From contig QBLU01000009.1 in NCBI GenBank assembly GCA_003241875.1, forward strand, positions 1-64,000: 64,000 nt of DNA, written 5' to 3'. The notes beneath the pieces were generated by a model. That model worked only from the letters and a program-made list of their open reading frames with translations, ran no database searches and had not been told where the DNA came from. The stretch is from Alphaproteobacteria bacterium (lineage in GTDB: Bacteria > Pseudomonadota > Alphaproteobacteria > Sphingomonadales > Sphingomonadaceae). Both the position numbers and the translations under genes were made by a program. Positions 29,829 to 39,397 of the stretch are shown here, piece after piece (the stretch's first letter is position 1; every line of letters begins with the position of its first letter).

Positions 29829-30374
29829 ATGACAGGTTTCGACTTCGACGGTTTCGGCGAAAAGCTGCTGCGAAAATTTGCCGGCCGCACGTCGCGGCGG
29901 TCGATGCTGACGCGGCTTGGGGCCACCATCGTCGCGGCGCCGGTGTTCCCGCTGCTGCCGGTCAGCCGCGCCAATGCCGCCAAGCCCGAACGTTCGGCAG
30001 AGGCAAAGACCGGCTTTGCCCGCAATGCCCAGACGAAGGACGATACCAAGTGCGATTACTGGCGCTATTGCGCCATCGATGGCTTCCTCTGCTCGTGCTG
30101 CGGCGGCGGCGTGAGTTCGTGCCCACCGGGCGCCGAGCCGTCGCCGGTGTCATGGGTGGGAACCTGCATCAACCCCGATGACGGCAAGGCCTATCTCATG
30201 GCCTATCGTGACTGTTGCGGGAAGCCGAGCTGCGGCCAGTGCAACTGCGACAATACCGACCGCGAAACCCAGCTTTATGTGCCGCAGCTCAATAACGACG
30301 TGATCTGGTGCTTCGGCACCAAGAGCATGGAATATCACTGTTCGACCGGGGTTCTGGTGGGCAAGGCGCAATAG
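29829..30374 (+). CDS. Amine dehydrogenase light subunit (TTQ-bearing)
   Basis: Cys-rich light-chain pattern CDYWRYCAIDGFLCSCCGG...SWVGTC...YRDCCG...NDVIWCFG; two TTQ tryptophans and catalytic Asp at canonical spacing; Tat-like leader (RTSRRSMLTRLG). Confidence 0.95.
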   Translation: MTGFDFDGFGEKLLRKFAGRTSRRSMLTRLGATIVAAPVFPLLPVSRANAAKPERSAEAKTGFARNAQTKDDTKCDYWRYCAIDGFLCSCCGGGVSSCPPGAEPSPVSWVGTCINPDDGKAYLMAYRDCCGKPSCGQCNCDNTDRETQLYVPQLNNDVIWCFGTKSMEYHCSTGVLVGKAQ

Positions 30375-30378
30375 CGAC

Positions 30379-30924
30379 ATGCGGCGCGGCGTGCCTGTCT
30401 TGCTTGCGGCGGCGGCGATCGCGCTCGCCCTGCACGCAGGCACGCTGGCGCAAGGGGCGGCACCCAACACGACGACCGCACCGCCGCCCTACCCGCGCGA
30501 GATGAACCTGGCGCAGTCGAACTATGTCGAACATTGCGGCGGCTGCCATGGTATCCAGGGCGATGCCGCCCCTGCCGACCTGCCCTCTCTGCGTGGTCGC
30601 GTCGGCTGGTTCATGTGTACAGCCGAAGGGCGTGCCTATCTGCTGCACCTGCCCAACGTGGCAAGGTCGCGGATCACCGACAATGACGATCTTGCCGACC
30701 TGCTCAACTTCATGGTCTTCGGCCTCGGCGGGGCGAGCACGCCCAAGGATGCCAGGCCGTTCACCGGTGCCGAAGTGGCGCGCGAACGCGCCTTTCCGCT
30801 CACTTCGCTCTCATTGGTCAAGACGCGCGCAACGCTGGTCTCGAAGCTGGTCAGGAAATGCGGCGCGCCAACCTCGCTACGCCTGATGTACCCCGGCCAA
30901 GTGGCAGCCCATAACGGCGGCTAA
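30379..30924 (+). CDS. Monoheme c-type cytochrome linked to the amine dehydrogenase cluster
   Basis: CGGCH motif, signal peptide, starts 4 nt after the light-subunit stop. Confidence 0.85.
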   Translation: MRRGVPVLLAAAAIALALHAGTLAQGAAPNTTTAPPPYPREMNLAQSNYVEHCGGCHGIQGDAAPADLPSLRGRVGWFMCTAEGRAYLLHLPNVARSRITDNDDLADLLNFMVFGLGGASTPKDARPFTGAEVARERAFPLTSLSLVKTRATLVSKLVRKCGAPTSLRLMYPGQVAAHNGG

Positions 30925-31103
30925 ACGGCGGCAATACTTCAGGCATACGGCAACATTCGGCCTGGCACTGATGCCCGGCCTAAAGCCCCGGCAAAAAATT
31001 CTGGCGAGCATCGCTAAGTCAAACACTCCGCCTGGCCGCGCGCAGGTGCAATTTTGCGTCGCCACCGTGCAAAGCGCGACGAAAACAGCCGCCACTTTAC
31101 CAT

Positions 31104-31181
<78 letters not shown>

Positions 31182-31485
31182 AACCGCCGCTGAACTAGGC
31201 GGGGTGTCGGCAGAACGCAAGCTGTGCGTGACGTTTTCGGACAAGACGTTGTCACCCAGCCGCTCGCCGGGCGGTGGCTGCCGACCGTCGGAGGCTCGCT
31301 CAGGCACCGAAAGCCGCCGACTATCGCCGCATGGCGGGCGCAGCAGACATGGTCGGAACGGTGGACGGCGCGCCGCCGGCCGGGTTGAGCCTGTTATCGC
31401 GGCCTTGTCTGGCGTAGTGCTGTTCGTGCTGACCCTGTCGTTCAACGCGCTGGTGGCGCGGCCGCCCGCGCGGCGCAGCAATAGG

Positions 31486-32883
31486 CTAGCCGGGCAGCAT
31501 CTTGCCCGGGTTCATGATCCCGCGCGGGTCGAGCGCGGCCTTCAACGACCGCATCACCGCCAGCGCATCGCCATGCTCGGCGGCCATCATGCCCATCTTG
31601 TGCAGGCCGATGCCGTGTTCGCCGCTGATCGTGCCGCCCATCGCCAGCGACCGCCGGGCAATGCCTTCGCTCAACGCTTCGGCGCGGGCGCGCTCATCGG
31701 CGTCCGCCGGGTCGAACAGCACCAGCATATGGAAATTGCCGTCGCCGACATGGCCGACGACCGGCGCGACGAGGTCGAGCGCCTCCGCCGCCGCCGTGGT
31801 TTCGAGAATGCACTCCGCCAGCCGCGAGATCGGCACACAAGCGTCGGTGGCAAAGGTTTCGCAGCCCGGGCGCAGGCTGCGCGCCGCCCAATAGGCGTTG
31901 TGCCGCGCCGTCCACAAGGCAGTGCGTTCCTCCTGTGCCCGCGCCCAGCGCAGGGCGCCGCCGCCGTTGAGCGCGGCGACCTCGCCCACCTGCGCCACCT
32001 GCTCGTCGACCCCGGCCGGTGCACCATGAAACTCCAGGAACAGCGTCGGCGCCTCGGCCAGCCCCTCGAGCCTGGAATAACCGATGCACGCCCGCATCTG
32101 CAGCGCATCCAGCAGTTCGATGCGCGCGAGCGGGATGCCGAGCTGCAGGATCGCCACAACGGCATCGATGGCGCCGCGCAGGCTGTCGAACTGGCAAACC
32201 GCGGCGGCAATGGTTTCGGGAATGCCGAACAGCCGCAGTTGCAGTTCGGTGATCACGCCCAGCGTGCCCTCGCTGCCGACATAGAGCCGCGTCAGGTCAT
32301 AGCCGGCGGACGATTTGCGCGCCCGGCCGCCGGTGCGCACGATGCTGCCGTCCGGCGTCACCACGGTCAGGCCCAGCGTCACCTCGCGCATCGTGCCATA
32401 GCGCACCGCGTTGGTGCCGCTGGCGCGTGTCGCCGCCATGCCGCCGAGCGTCGCGTTGGCGCCGGGGTCGAGCGGAAAGAACAGCCCCTTGGATTTCACA
32501 TGGGCATTCAGCGCCTCACGCGTCACCCCGGCCTCGACGCGGCAATCGAGATCGGCGGCACTGACCGACAGCACCCGGTCCATCGCCGACAGGTCGAGGC
32601 TGATGCCGCCGTGCAGCGCCTGGATCTGGCCTTCGAGCGACGTGCCGACGCCGAAAGGGATGACCGGCACGCGGGTATCGTTGCAGACGGCGAGGATGGC
32701 GCTGACCTCTGCGGTCGAGTGTGCCAGCACGACCGCGGCCGGCGGCATGATGTCGTGCAGCCCCTCCCCGCGGCCATGGGCATCGCGGATGGCGGCCCCG
32801 GTCTGCACGCGATCGCCGAAGCGGTCGCGCAGCCGGGCAATGGCGGCACCGGCGTCGACGGGCACGGGGCGTTCGATCAACAT
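31486..32883 (-). CDS. FAD-binding oxidoreductase, GlcD / D-lactate dehydrogenase type
   Basis: VPVIPFGVGTSLEGQIQALHGGISLDLSAMDRV; GTISGEHGIGLHKMG. Confidence 0.9.
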   Translation of the reverse strand: MLIERPVPVDAGAAIARLRDRFGDRVQTGAAIRDAHGRGEGLHDIMPPAAVVLAHSTAEVSAILAVCNDTRVPVIPFGVGTSLEGQIQALHGGISLDLSAMDRVLSVSAADLDCRVEAGVTREALNAHVKSKGLFFPLDPGANATLGGMAATRASGTNAVRYGTMREVTLGLTVVTPDGSIVRTGGRARKSSAGYDLTRLYVGSEGTLGVITELQLRLFGIPETIAAAVCQFDSLRGAIDAVVAILQLGIPLARIELLDALQMRACIGYSRLEGLAEAPTLFLEFHGAPAGVDEQVAQVGEVAALNGGGALRWARAQEERTALWTARHNAYWAARSLRPGCETFATDACVPISRLAECILETTAAAEALDLVAPVVGHVGDGNFHMLVLFDPADADERARAEALSEGIARRSLAMGGTISGEHGIGLHKMGMMAAEHGDALAVMRSLKAALDPRGIMNPGKMLPG

Positions 32884-32945
32884 GGCCGGAGCATGGCGCA
32901 GCCGGGGGCGTTGCCGCAAGGCCCTGGCTGCCATAGCGTGGCGTC

Positions 32946-33644
32946 ATGGCCCAGCCGATCACCGCCGCGGACCTTGCTGGCCGCCTTGCCGCAACGGCGA
33001 CGCCGGGCGCTGTCCATGTCGTCGGGCTGACCGGGTCGGTCGCGGCCGGCAAATCGACACTGGCAGCGCAGGTCGCCGCCGCACTGGCGCCGACGCACCG
33101 TATCGACGTTGTTTCGACCGATGCCTGGCTGCTGCCCAATGCCGTGATCGACGCGCGCGGGCTGACGCTGAAAAAAGGCTATCCCGAAAGCTATGACGTA
33201 GCGGCGCTGGCCGCCCTGCCGGCAGCGATCCGGCGCGGGCCGGTGACGGTACCGGGCTATTCGCACATCATCTACGACGTTGATCCGGCGCTGGCGCGGA
33301 CGATCACGCCGCCCGATATCCTTATCCTGGAGGGGCTCGGCTTTGCCGGGCCGGTCGCGGCGACGCTCGATACGTTTGTCTATCTCGACGCGGCGGAGGC
33401 CGACCTCGAACACTGGTTTCTCGAACGCTTCATGGCGTTCTGGCACGCTGCGGCCGACGATCCGACCAGCTTTTACGTGCGCTTCCGCAACATGGACGCG
33501 GCTGGTGCGCGCGAGTTCGGGCGGATGGTCTGGCAGACGATCAACCTGCCCAATTTGCGCGCCCATATCGCGCCACTGGCGGCGCGGGCCGATATGGTGG
33601 TGAGCAAGGCGCGCGACCACGAATTGGCGCTGCTACGTGGGTAG
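32946..33644 (+). CDS. Pantothenate kinase type I-like / uridine kinase-like P-loop kinase
   Basis: Walker A GLTGSVAAGKSTLAAQ; STDAWLLPN, YDVxxL, GYSHIIYD motifs as in CoaA. Confidence 0.85.
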   Translation: MAQPITAADLAGRLAATATPGAVHVVGLTGSVAAGKSTLAAQVAAALAPTHRIDVVSTDAWLLPNAVIDARGLTLKKGYPESYDVAALAALPAAIRRGPVTVPGYSHIIYDVDPALARTITPPDILILEGLGFAGPVAATLDTFVYLDAAEADLEHWFLERFMAFWHAAADDPTSFYVRFRNMDAAGAREFGRMVWQTINLPNLRAHIAPLAARADMVVSKARDHELALLRG

Positions 33645-33648
33645 CAAC

Positions 33649-33776
33649 TCCCTCCCCCTTGCGGGGAGGGCGACTCGCGCTTGCGCGAGCGGGGTGGGGG
33701 TCGCTGGTGGCGGAATTCGTAAACCCCCACCCCGCTCGGCTGACGCCGAGTCGCCCTCCCCGCAAGGGGGAGGGAG
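33649..33776. repeat. Large intergenic inverted repeat between convergent genes
   Basis: ctccctcccccttgcggggagggcgactcg (33649-33678) pairs with cgagtcgccctccccgcaagggggagggag (33747-33776); inner arms gagcggggtgggggt / acccccaccccgctc. Confidence 0.9.
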
Positions 33777-33782
33777 CGCAGG

Positions 33783-36122
33783 TCACCGCGCGATCAACGC
33801 ATCAGCCATCGCCGCGACGATCGCATCCACATCGAGGCGATACTCCCGATACAGATCCGGCAGATCCCCGGTCTGGCCGAAGCGATCGACCCCCAGCGGC
33901 ACCACCCGCTGCCCGCGCACGCCGCCGAGCCACGACAGCGCCGCCGGCGAGCCGTCGAGCAGCGTCACCAGCCGCGCCCCCGCCGGCAATGCGCCGAGCA
34001 GCGTCTCGACATGGCTTGGCGCCGCCTTGCCCGACCAGCGTCCGGCGCCGGCCGCGCTCCAGCCGCGATGCAGCAGGTCGGGCGAGGTGACGCTGAGCAG
34101 CCCCAGCCCCGGCACGTCGTGGCGCAGTTCCTCCCAGGCCTGCAGCGCCTCGGGCATCAGCGCACCCATCGCCACGATCGCCGCCTCGGCGCCCGGCCCT
34201 GGCGGCTTCAGCCAATAACCGCCGGCGATGCTGCCCGCCCGCCAGCCATCGTCGTCGCGCACCGGCTGGGCGATGTTGCGGGTCGTCAGGCGCAGATAAA
34301 CGCTGCCGCCATCGGCCGCCTGCAGATGGCCAAACGACCAGTGCATCAGCGCCGCCAGCTCGTCGGCATAGGCGGGTTCGAACATCGTCAGCCCGGGCTG
34401 ACCCATGGCGATCAGCGGCGGGTTGATCGACTGGTGGGCACCACCCTCGGGCGCCAAGGTCAGCCCGCTCGGCGTCGCCACCAGCAGGAAACGCGCATCC
34501 TGGTAGCAGCCATAGTTCAGCGCATCGAGGCCACGCGCGATGAACGGATCATAGACGGTGCCGACGGGGATCAGCCGGGTGCCGAACAGCGGCGCCGCCA
34601 GCCCGGCGGCGGCGAGCATCAGGAACAAGTTATTCTCGGCAATGCCGAGCTCGACATGCTGGCCGGCGGCGTCGCCGCTCCATTTCTGCGGGCTCGGGAT
34701 CCTGGCCGCCCGGAACACATCGGCGAGCGCGCTGCGCCGGAACAGGCCGCGGGCATTCACCCAGGGGCCGAGGTTCGTCGACACGGTGACATCGGGCGAC
34801 GTGGTGACGATGGCATCGGCGAGCGGCCCGCCGGCCTTGGCGACCTCCAGCAGTACCCGGCCGAATGCCGCCTGGGTCGATTGTTCCGCCCCCTCCGGGG
34901 CGGCGATGGCCGGCACCGGCACGGCGTCGAAGGCACGGTCGCGCGGCAGTCTTGCCGCCGGCGACGCCGCGACGAACGCCTGCAGCGCCGCTGCCTGGTT
35001 GTCGCCCAGCCCGGCCCACGGCGCCCACTCCTGCCCCTCCGCGATGCCCAGCGACTCGCGCAGCGCCGCCATCTGCGGCGCGTTCATCTGGCCGGCGTGA
35101 TTGTCCTTGTGGCCCGCCAGCGGCAAGCCCTTGCCCTTGACGGTATAGGCGATGATCAGCGCCGGCCGGTCGCTCGCCGCCGCCTCGGCGTAGGCGCCGA
35201 GCAACGACGCCACGCAGTGGCCGCCCAGGTCGGTCATCAGACGCGCCAGTTCGTCGTCATCACGCCGCGCCAGCAGCGCCGCCACGCCGCGTTTTGCCCC
35301 GATGTCGGCAGTCAGCCGCGCCCGCCAGGCGCCGCCGCCCTGATAGGTCAGCGCGGCATAGTCGACATTGGGGCAGCTATCGATCCATTGCTCCAGCGCC
35401 GCGCCGCCGGGTTCGGCGAAAGCCGCCTTTTGCCGGCGGCCGTGCTTCAGCGTGATGACGCGCCAGCCGCAGGTTTCGAAGATGTCGTCGAAGCGGCGGA
35501 ACATGCGGTCGGCGGTGGTGTGGTCGAGCGACTGGCGGTTGTAGTCGACGATCCACCAGCAATTGCGGATGTCGTGCTTGTAGCCTTCGATCAGGCATTC
35601 GTAGATATTGCCCTCGTCGAGCTCGGCATCGCCCATCAGCGCGATCATGCGGCCCGCCTCGGCCTCGGGCAGCCGGCCATGGGCGATCAGATAGTCCTGC
35701 AACAGCGAAGCAAAGGCCGTGACCGCGACGCCCAGCCCGACGCTGCCGGTGGAAAAATCGACTGGAATTACGTCCTTGGTGCGGCTGGGATAGCTCTGCA
35801 CGCCCTGGAAACCACGAAAATTCTGCAATTTTTCGAGCGGTTCGTTGCCGAGCATGTAATGGATCGCGTGCAGCAGCGGCCCGGCATGCGGCTTGACCGC
35901 CACCCGGTCATGGGGGCCGAGCCCGGCGAAATACAGGCTCGCCATGATCGTCGACATCGACGCGCAGCTGGCCTGGTGGCCGCCAACCTTCACCCCATCA
36001 CGGCTGGGCCGCAAGTGATTGGCATTGTGGATCATCCACGCCGACAGCCAGCGCAGCCGATCGTCGAGCCGCTCGATCATGGCGATCGTGTCGGTGTCGG
36101 TCTTGATGGCGGTTTCGATCAT
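33783..36122 (-). CDS. Transketolase / pyruvate dehydrogenase E1-like TPP enzyme
   Basis: TPP motif GDAELDEGNIYECLIEGYKHDIRNCWWIVDYNRQ; NxNHLRPSRDGVKVGGHQASCASM; YTVKGKGLPLAGHKDNH; start placed at 36122. Confidence 0.85.
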   Translation of the reverse strand: MIETAIKTDTDTIAMIERLDDRLRWLSAWMIHNANHLRPSRDGVKVGGHQASCASMSTIMASLYFAGLGPHDRVAVKPHAGPLLHAIHYMLGNEPLEKLQNFRGFQGVQSYPSRTKDVIPVDFSTGSVGLGVAVTAFASLLQDYLIAHGRLPEAEAGRMIALMGDAELDEGNIYECLIEGYKHDIRNCWWIVDYNRQSLDHTTADRMFRRFDDIFETCGWRVITLKHGRRQKAAFAEPGGAALEQWIDSCPNVDYAALTYQGGGAWRARLTADIGAKRGVAALLARRDDDELARLMTDLGGHCVASLLGAYAEAAASDRPALIIAYTVKGKGLPLAGHKDNHAGQMNAPQMAALRESLGIAEGQEWAPWAGLGDNQAAALQAFVAASPAARLPRDRAFDAVPVPAIAAPEGAEQSTQAAFGRVLLEVAKAGGPLADAIVTTSPDVTVSTNLGPWVNARGLFRRSALADVFRAARIPSPQKWSGDAAGQHVELGIAENNLFLMLAAAGLAAPLFGTRLIPVGTVYDPFIARGLDALNYGCYQDARFLLVATPSGLTLAPEGGAHQSINPPLIAMGQPGLTMFEPAYADELAALMHWSFGHLQAADGGSVYLRLTTRNIAQPVRDDDGWRAGSIAGGYWLKPPGPGAEAAIVAMGALMPEALQAWEELRHDVPGLGLLSVTSPDLLHRGWSAAGAGRWSGKAAPSHVETLLGALPAGARLVTLLDGSPAALSWLGGVRGQRVVPLGVDRFGQTGDLPDLYREYRLDVDAIVAAMADALIAR

Positions 36123-36151
36123 GGGATCTCCGTGCGGTGGCAACCCGACAC

Positions 36152-37342
36152 TCATTGCAACTGGGGTGTGTAACGCTGGACGAGCCCCTCGCGTTCGAGG
36201 AGGGCGATCAACGCCGCGCGCTCCGCCGCCGGCACATGCGGATAGCGGGCGCCGAGCTCGATATCGGAAAACGCCGGCCGCGACAGCGCATATTCGGCGG
36301 GCGCGAAGGCAAGGCCGAGCGGCACTTGCCCGCGCGCCGTCACCAGCACCGCGCCGGCGGCGAGATGGCGCACCGCCGCCGCGCGGTCGGTGCGGGCATA
36401 GGATGCGAGGGCGGGCGGGTTTGGCAGGCGCACCGTATGCGGATGCGCGTGACGCGAGCGCTGGGCATCGATCACCACGTCGCGAAACCCGGGGCTGGCG
36501 GCGATGGCGGCGAGGCGCTGCGCGACCTCCCCCAGGTGCGCATCCAGCGCCGCCGGGTCGCTGCGACCATCGGGCAGATAGGCACGCAACAGCGGATCGC
36601 GCAGCGCCGCCTCGGCCAGCAGCTTGAGCACCCCCTCCCCCGAATGCGGCGCCAGCGCGAAGGTGACGTGCAGCGACGCGCCATCTGTCGCCAGCGCATC
36701 GTGATAGCTGCCGCGCGGCAGGTACAGCATGTCGCCGGGGCGCATGGTGATGCGGGCGGCCAGCGGCCCGCGCGCGGCGTCGATCACCGCCTGTGCCTCC
36801 GGCCCGCCGGTGGCCAGCGGCACCACCGGGTTTTCGGCGCGGTTGGCGTACAGGTTCCAGCGCTTTTCGCCGGCGCACTGCACGGCGATGAAATCGTGCA
36901 GGTCGTAGTGGGTGGCAAACCCCTGCACGCCGGCGAAGGACGCATAGATGTTGGCGTTGGTCAGCGCCGCGAATTCGGCGCCCAGCGCCTCGACAACGGC
37001 GCGCAGTTCCGGCGCGATGCGATCGACATCGTTGGCGACCAGCGTCGCCCCCATCGCCAGGAAATGCTCGACCTTGGCCGGATCGGCGCGGCGCACCGGG
37101 CCCGCGGCGGTCGGCACCTCGTCCATGTAGAATTGCGGCCCGATCGGGCTGCGATTGAGGATCAGCGTGATGTTGCCCTCGGTCCAGTGCGGCGCGATGG
37201 CGAGCAGTTCCGACAGCCGCGACCAGGCGAACGGCAGCCGCGGCGGCCCGGCTTCGGCCGGCACATGGCAGGGCTTGCGCCCGAAGAACTCGGCGCGAAA
37301 ACGTTCGATCGACAGCGGAGCAAACAGCGCAGCGGGGTCCAT
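36152..37342 (-). CDS. JmjC/cupin-like ribosomal oxygenase family protein
   Basis: Fe/2OG cupin motif THYDLHDFIAVQCAGEKRWNLY; PGDMLYLPRGSYHDA. Confidence 0.85.
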   Translation of the reverse strand: MDPAALFAPLSIERFRAEFFGRKPCHVPAEAGPPRLPFAWSRLSELLAIAPHWTEGNITLILNRSPIGPQFYMDEVPTAAGPVRRADPAKVEHFLAMGATLVANDVDRIAPELRAVVEALGAEFAALTNANIYASFAGVQGFATHYDLHDFIAVQCAGEKRWNLYANRAENPVVPLATGGPEAQAVIDAARGPLAARITMRPGDMLYLPRGSYHDALATDGASLHVTFALAPHSGEGVLKLLAEAALRDPLLRAYLPDGRSDPAALDAHLGEVAQRLAAIAASPGFRDVVIDAQRSRHAHPHTVRLPNPPALASYARTDRAAAVRHLAAGAVLVTARGQVPLGLAFAPAEYALSRPAFSDIELGARYPHVPAAERAALIALLEREGLVQRYTPQLQ

Positions 37343-37416
37343 GCTGTTTCATACCGGCGCGTGGCCGCGCATTGCAACGCGCCGCATGGCCGCTATGCAT
37401 GGTAAAAAAAGGGGAG

Positions 37417-38028
37417 ATGATGGCGATGATGCTGTGGACCGCGGCCAATCCGGCCCCCAATCCGCGCCGGGTGCGGCTGTTTCTGAAGGCCAAGGGGCTG
37501 GAGCTGTCGGCGACGGACCTGTCGCTGATGAAGCGCGAGCACAAGAGCGACGCCGTCCTGGCGCTGAATCCACGCGGCCAGGTGCCGTTCCTGGAGCTAG
37601 ACGACGGCACGGTGCTCGCCGAAACCATCAGCATCTGCCGCTACCTCGACGAACTTCACCCCGAACCGCCATTGCTCGGCACGACACCGCTGGAGCGGGC
37701 CGAGACCGACATGTGGATCCGCCGCGCCGAAACTGTCCTCGGCACGCCCGTCAGCCTCGCCTGGCAGCACGGCCATCCGTTCACCGCGAAACTCGTCCAG
37801 CAGATTCCGGCGATGGGCGAGCAGGCGCGCGGCAATGCCCAAACCGCCTTCGCCTGGTTCGACGGCCAGTTGCAGGACCGGCAGTGGCTCGCCGGAACCC
37901 GCTTCACCCTCGCCGACATCGCGTTGCTGACCATCGTCGATTTCGCCGGCTGGATCGACATCAAGCCGCCCGCAACGCTGACAGCGCTCGCCGACTGGCA
38001 CGCCCGGGCGACGGCCCGCGTCGCATGA
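37417..38028 (+). CDS. Glutathione S-transferase family protein
   Basis: NPRRVRLFLKAKGLEL; LNPRGQVPFLELDDGTVLAETISICRYLDE. Confidence 0.9.
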   Translation: MMAMMLWTAANPAPNPRRVRLFLKAKGLELSATDLSLMKREHKSDAVLALNPRGQVPFLELDDGTVLAETISICRYLDELHPEPPLLGTTPLERAETDMWIRRAETVLGTPVSLAWQHGHPFTAKLVQQIPAMGEQARGNAQTAFAWFDGQLQDRQWLAGTRFTLADIALLTIVDFAGWIDIKPPATLTALADWHARATARVA

Positions 38029-38873
38029 TCGTGACCCCGCAGCCGTCGGGCTTTGGCGCCACGGTCACCGGCGTCGACCTGTCACGGCCGCTGCTGCCCG
38101 ACGACCTGGCGGCAATCCGGACGGCCTGGGCGACCCATGCCGTACTGTCCTTCCCCGACCAGCCGCTGACGCTCGATGAGCAGGAGGCACTGACCCTGCA
38201 GTTCGGCGACTTCGGCGAGGACCCGTTCATCAAACCCCTGCCCGGCCGCCCGCACATCCTCGAGCTGCGCCGCGAGGCCGACGAGACGGCGCCCAACTTC
38301 GGCGCCGGCTGGCACAGCGACTGGAGCTTCCAGGCGCAGCCGCCGGCGGCGACGATCCTCCACGGCAAGGTCATCCCGCCCATGGGCGGCGACACGCTGT
38401 TCGCCGATTGTGCCGCCGCCTATGAGTCGCTGTCACCAGCCTTCCAGCGGCTTTGCGACGGCCTGACCGCGTTGCATTCGGCGAAACTGCCCTATGGCCG
38501 CGACGGCGTTTACGCCAACGAAAGCACCCGGCGCACGATGACGATCATCACCGGCGCGGCAGCGGAGGCGGTGCAGGCGCACCCGCTGGTGCGTGTCCAT
38601 CCGGTGACCGGGCGCCGGGCGTTGTATTGCTCGCCCGTCTACACCATCGGCATCGAAGGCATGACCCGCGACGAAGGCTATGCCATCCTCGGCCATCTGT
38701 TCCAGCGCATCACCCTGCCGCAGTTCCTGTTCCGCCACCACTGGGCGCCCGACACGCTGCTGATCTGGGACAATCGCTGCACGCTGCATTTTGCGGAAGG
38801 CGGCTATGACGGGCATTTGCGCGTCATGCACCGGACGACGGTGGCGGGCGAGGCGGTCGCCGGGGTGGCGTGA
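38025..38873 (+). CDS. TauD/TfdA-family alpha-ketoglutarate-dependent dioxygenase
   Basis: WHSDWSF (HxD) and distal His in LLIWDNRCTLHFAEGGYDGHLRVMHRTTV; 4-nt overlap with GST. Confidence 0.92.
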   Translation: MIVTPQPSGFGATVTGVDLSRPLLPDDLAAIRTAWATHAVLSFPDQPLTLDEQEALTLQFGDFGEDPFIKPLPGRPHILELRREADETAPNFGAGWHSDWSFQAQPPAATILHGKVIPPMGGDTLFADCAAAYESLSPAFQRLCDGLTALHSAKLPYGRDGVYANESTRRTMTIITGAAAEAVQAHPLVRVHPVTGRRALYCSPVYTIGIEGMTRDEGYAILGHLFQRITLPQFLFRHHWAPDTLLIWDNRCTLHFAEGGYDGHLRVMHRTTVAGEAVAGVA

Positions 38874-39227
38874 TCAAGCCTCGGGCCGGCGCCAGATCCA
38901 GGTGCCGCCGATGACGCCGGCGAGCGCCGGGATCAACATGTAGGGCCAGGGCGCGAAGATGAAGCCGCTGATCGCCGAGGCGATGAAGCCGATCGTCGCC
39001 GCCTGCTTGCCGCGCCGGCTGATCGCGCCGCGCTCGCGCCAGCGCACGATATGCGGGCCGAAAATGCGGTGCTCGACAAGCCTTGCCTCCAGCCGGGGAC
39101 TGCTGCGCGCAAAGCAAAACGCCGCCAGAATGACGAAGGGCACCGTCGGCATGATCGGCAGCACAGCGCCGATGGCACCCAGCGCCAGCGCGGCAAAGCC
39201 CGAAACCAGAAACAGATAGCGCCGCAT
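38874..39227 (-). CDS. DUF454 / YbaN-family inner membrane protein
   Basis: GAIGAVLPIMPTVPFVILAAFCFARSSPRLE; HRIFGPHIVRWRERGAISRRGK. Confidence 0.88.
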   Translation of the reverse strand: MRRYLFLVSGFAALALGAIGAVLPIMPTVPFVILAAFCFARSSPRLEARLVEHRIFGPHIVRWRERGAISRRGKQAATIGFIASAISGFIFAPWPYMLIPALAGVIGGTWIWRRPEA

Positions 39228-39397
39228 CCTGCCTCGCTACGCCGCGCGGCCTGGCGCAGCAATGCGAGGATGCGACCGGCAGGCATGGCAAGTCGCTCTC
39301 CTGCCTTGTCAAAGCCGTCGCCGCAGTTCAAATCATGCGACGAAAATACACAGGTCACGGTGGGGACAATGACCGGATTGACAGGCGCAGCGACGGC

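Noticed and set aside
36123-37634. N-terminal half of the 1283-aa ORF 33783..37634
   Set aside because: Out-of-frame read through the JmjC gene; the TPP enzyme begins at 36122.
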